Positions 28,222 to 29,064 of a stretch of DNA of 29,064 nt are shown one piece after another. Numbering within the stretch: position 1 is the first letter of the stretch; each line of letters begins with the position of its first letter. The stretch lies in assembly GCA_030849075.1 (NCBI GenBank), contig JASAOO010003211.1, positions 1 to 29,064 on the forward strand. Reading direction: 5' to 3'. Below the pieces are notes generated by a model. That model was not told where the DNA came from and made no database searches. It saw nothing but the letters and a program-made list of their open reading frames with translations. The DNA comes from Zelonia costaricensis. Taxonomy: Eukaryota > Euglenozoa > Kinetoplastea > Trypanosomatida > Trypanosomatidae. The position numbers and the translations under genes were made by a program.

Positions 28222-29064
28222 TTGGGGGGGGCACCGGGGCGGTGACGGAGAAATGAGGAAGGGCATGTCGAGCAGTGAGTGTGTGATGACGGCGAGTCGA
28301 ATTGAAGAAAGCGCGTGGGGCAACCGAAAGAAAAAGGTAGACAAAAAAACGGGAGAGCATCGAGGTTGCACGTGTGTGTTTGTGCGCGTTTGATGTCTGA
28401 AAAGCAGGCGCATTTCGGCTCAGAGAGCCCACACACACAAACACAGACTCATGGACGCGTGGGCGCCAACACACCACAGAGGATGCGGAATTCGTCCTCG
28501 GCGCCGCAAAGGAAAAAAAAGCGAAAAGGGGCGTCACCGTCGCCGCTGCTGCCCTCACCGCACCAAAGAGGAAGGCAGCCTCATCTCCCTTGTCGTGCAA
28601 GCGGAGCAGGCCGAGCACCTCCATCGCATGGGCGATGCGTCGCTGAAAGAGAAGCACAGCACTTAAATAACAAAAAGAGGAAAGAAGAGCCCGAGGTGCT
28701 GCAAAAAAAAAAAGGACTTTGAAGGCGTGAGCGGCGAAGAGCTCAAGAAAAGACAGCAAAGGACAAGAACAAGGTGCACGGGCGACAGTGAGGAAACAAA
28801 CAAACAAACAAAAAGCCACCGGTCAAAATTGAACCACAGCGAGAGCGGAATCTCCTCAGAAGGACGCCGACTGCAAAGCAACGAGCAACGAGCAGGCACG
28901 CACGCACACACGTTTCGACGTCACTCCAAATGCGCTCTCAACTCTTCCCTTCCCCCTCTTTCAAGCCGCGTCACAAACATGAATATCGTGCCTTTGAGCT
29001 CCCTTTCTGTCCGTATAAGTAGCAATATGATTGAGTATAGAGGAGAGGATAGGGGCGAATAGGT

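Larger units (their letters stand above)
27603..29064 (-). other. Spacer upstream of the 527 aa PAQR gene, to the right edge
   Basis: About 1.46 kb without a credible gene. It includes the candidate splice region (27945-28008), a (GT)n tract at 28206-28221, A-rich runs and GA-rich sequence. It probably also holds the 3' UTR of a minus-strand gene beyond the right edge. The 497-codon minus-strand frame at 28819-27326 overlaps the PAQR gene in another frame and is rejected. Confidence 0.55.

Noticed and set aside
27326..28819. 497-codon minus-strand open frame overlapping the 527 aa PAQR gene
   Set aside because: It crosses the PAQR start in another frame, is built on low-complexity sequence (PPP, HTHT), and has no domain. 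The PAQR frame has strong family motifs.

Overview
The window looks like nuclear chromosomal DNA of a trypanosomatid of the Leishmania group (Leishmaniinae). Reasons: every credible gene is intronless and on the minus strand, as in a directional (polycistronic) gene cluster. The coding regions are GC-rich. The long spacers are pyrimidine-rich on the transcribed-sense (minus) strand and full of (CA)n/(GT)n and homopolymer runs. Pyrimidine tracts followed by AG, as expected for spliced-leader trans-splicing, lie upstream of each start codon. The genus is an inference; Crithidia or Leptomonas cannot be excluded from this sequence alone.

Layout in transcription order (right to left). 27603-29064 is a spacer leading into a PAQR/haemolysin-III-family membrane protein of 527 aa (27602-26019). 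After a 1.7 kb spacer comes a second, shorter PAQR paralogue of 343 aa (24278-23247). Next is a helical protein of unknown function, 275 aa (22332-21505). A 7.5 kb spacer without a credible gene (21504-14014) precedes a 620 aa PSP1-domain protein with Q-rich, RGG and P/Q/Y-rich segments (14013-12151), a probable RNA-binding regulator. A second spacer of 8.6 kb (12150-3555) follows it. Then come a 939 aa protein of unknown function (3554-735) and the first 27 codons of a probable prohibitin (83 to beyond the left edge).

The genes do not form an obvious pathway, as usual for trypanosomatid clusters, where neighbours share transcription but rarely function. The exception is the tandem PAQR pair, which looks like an old duplication. 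The most unusual aspect is that the PSP1-type gene sits between two very long gene-free regions. The downstream one, which would hold its 3' UTR, contains several perfect inverted repeats, a possible retroposon remnant, a purine-tetrad repeat block and compositional islands. This points to a heavily post-transcriptionally regulated mRNA, but that is inference. I found no CRISPR array, tRNA, rRNA, intact transposon or clearly new multi-gene system. One ambiguous base (N) is at 9021.
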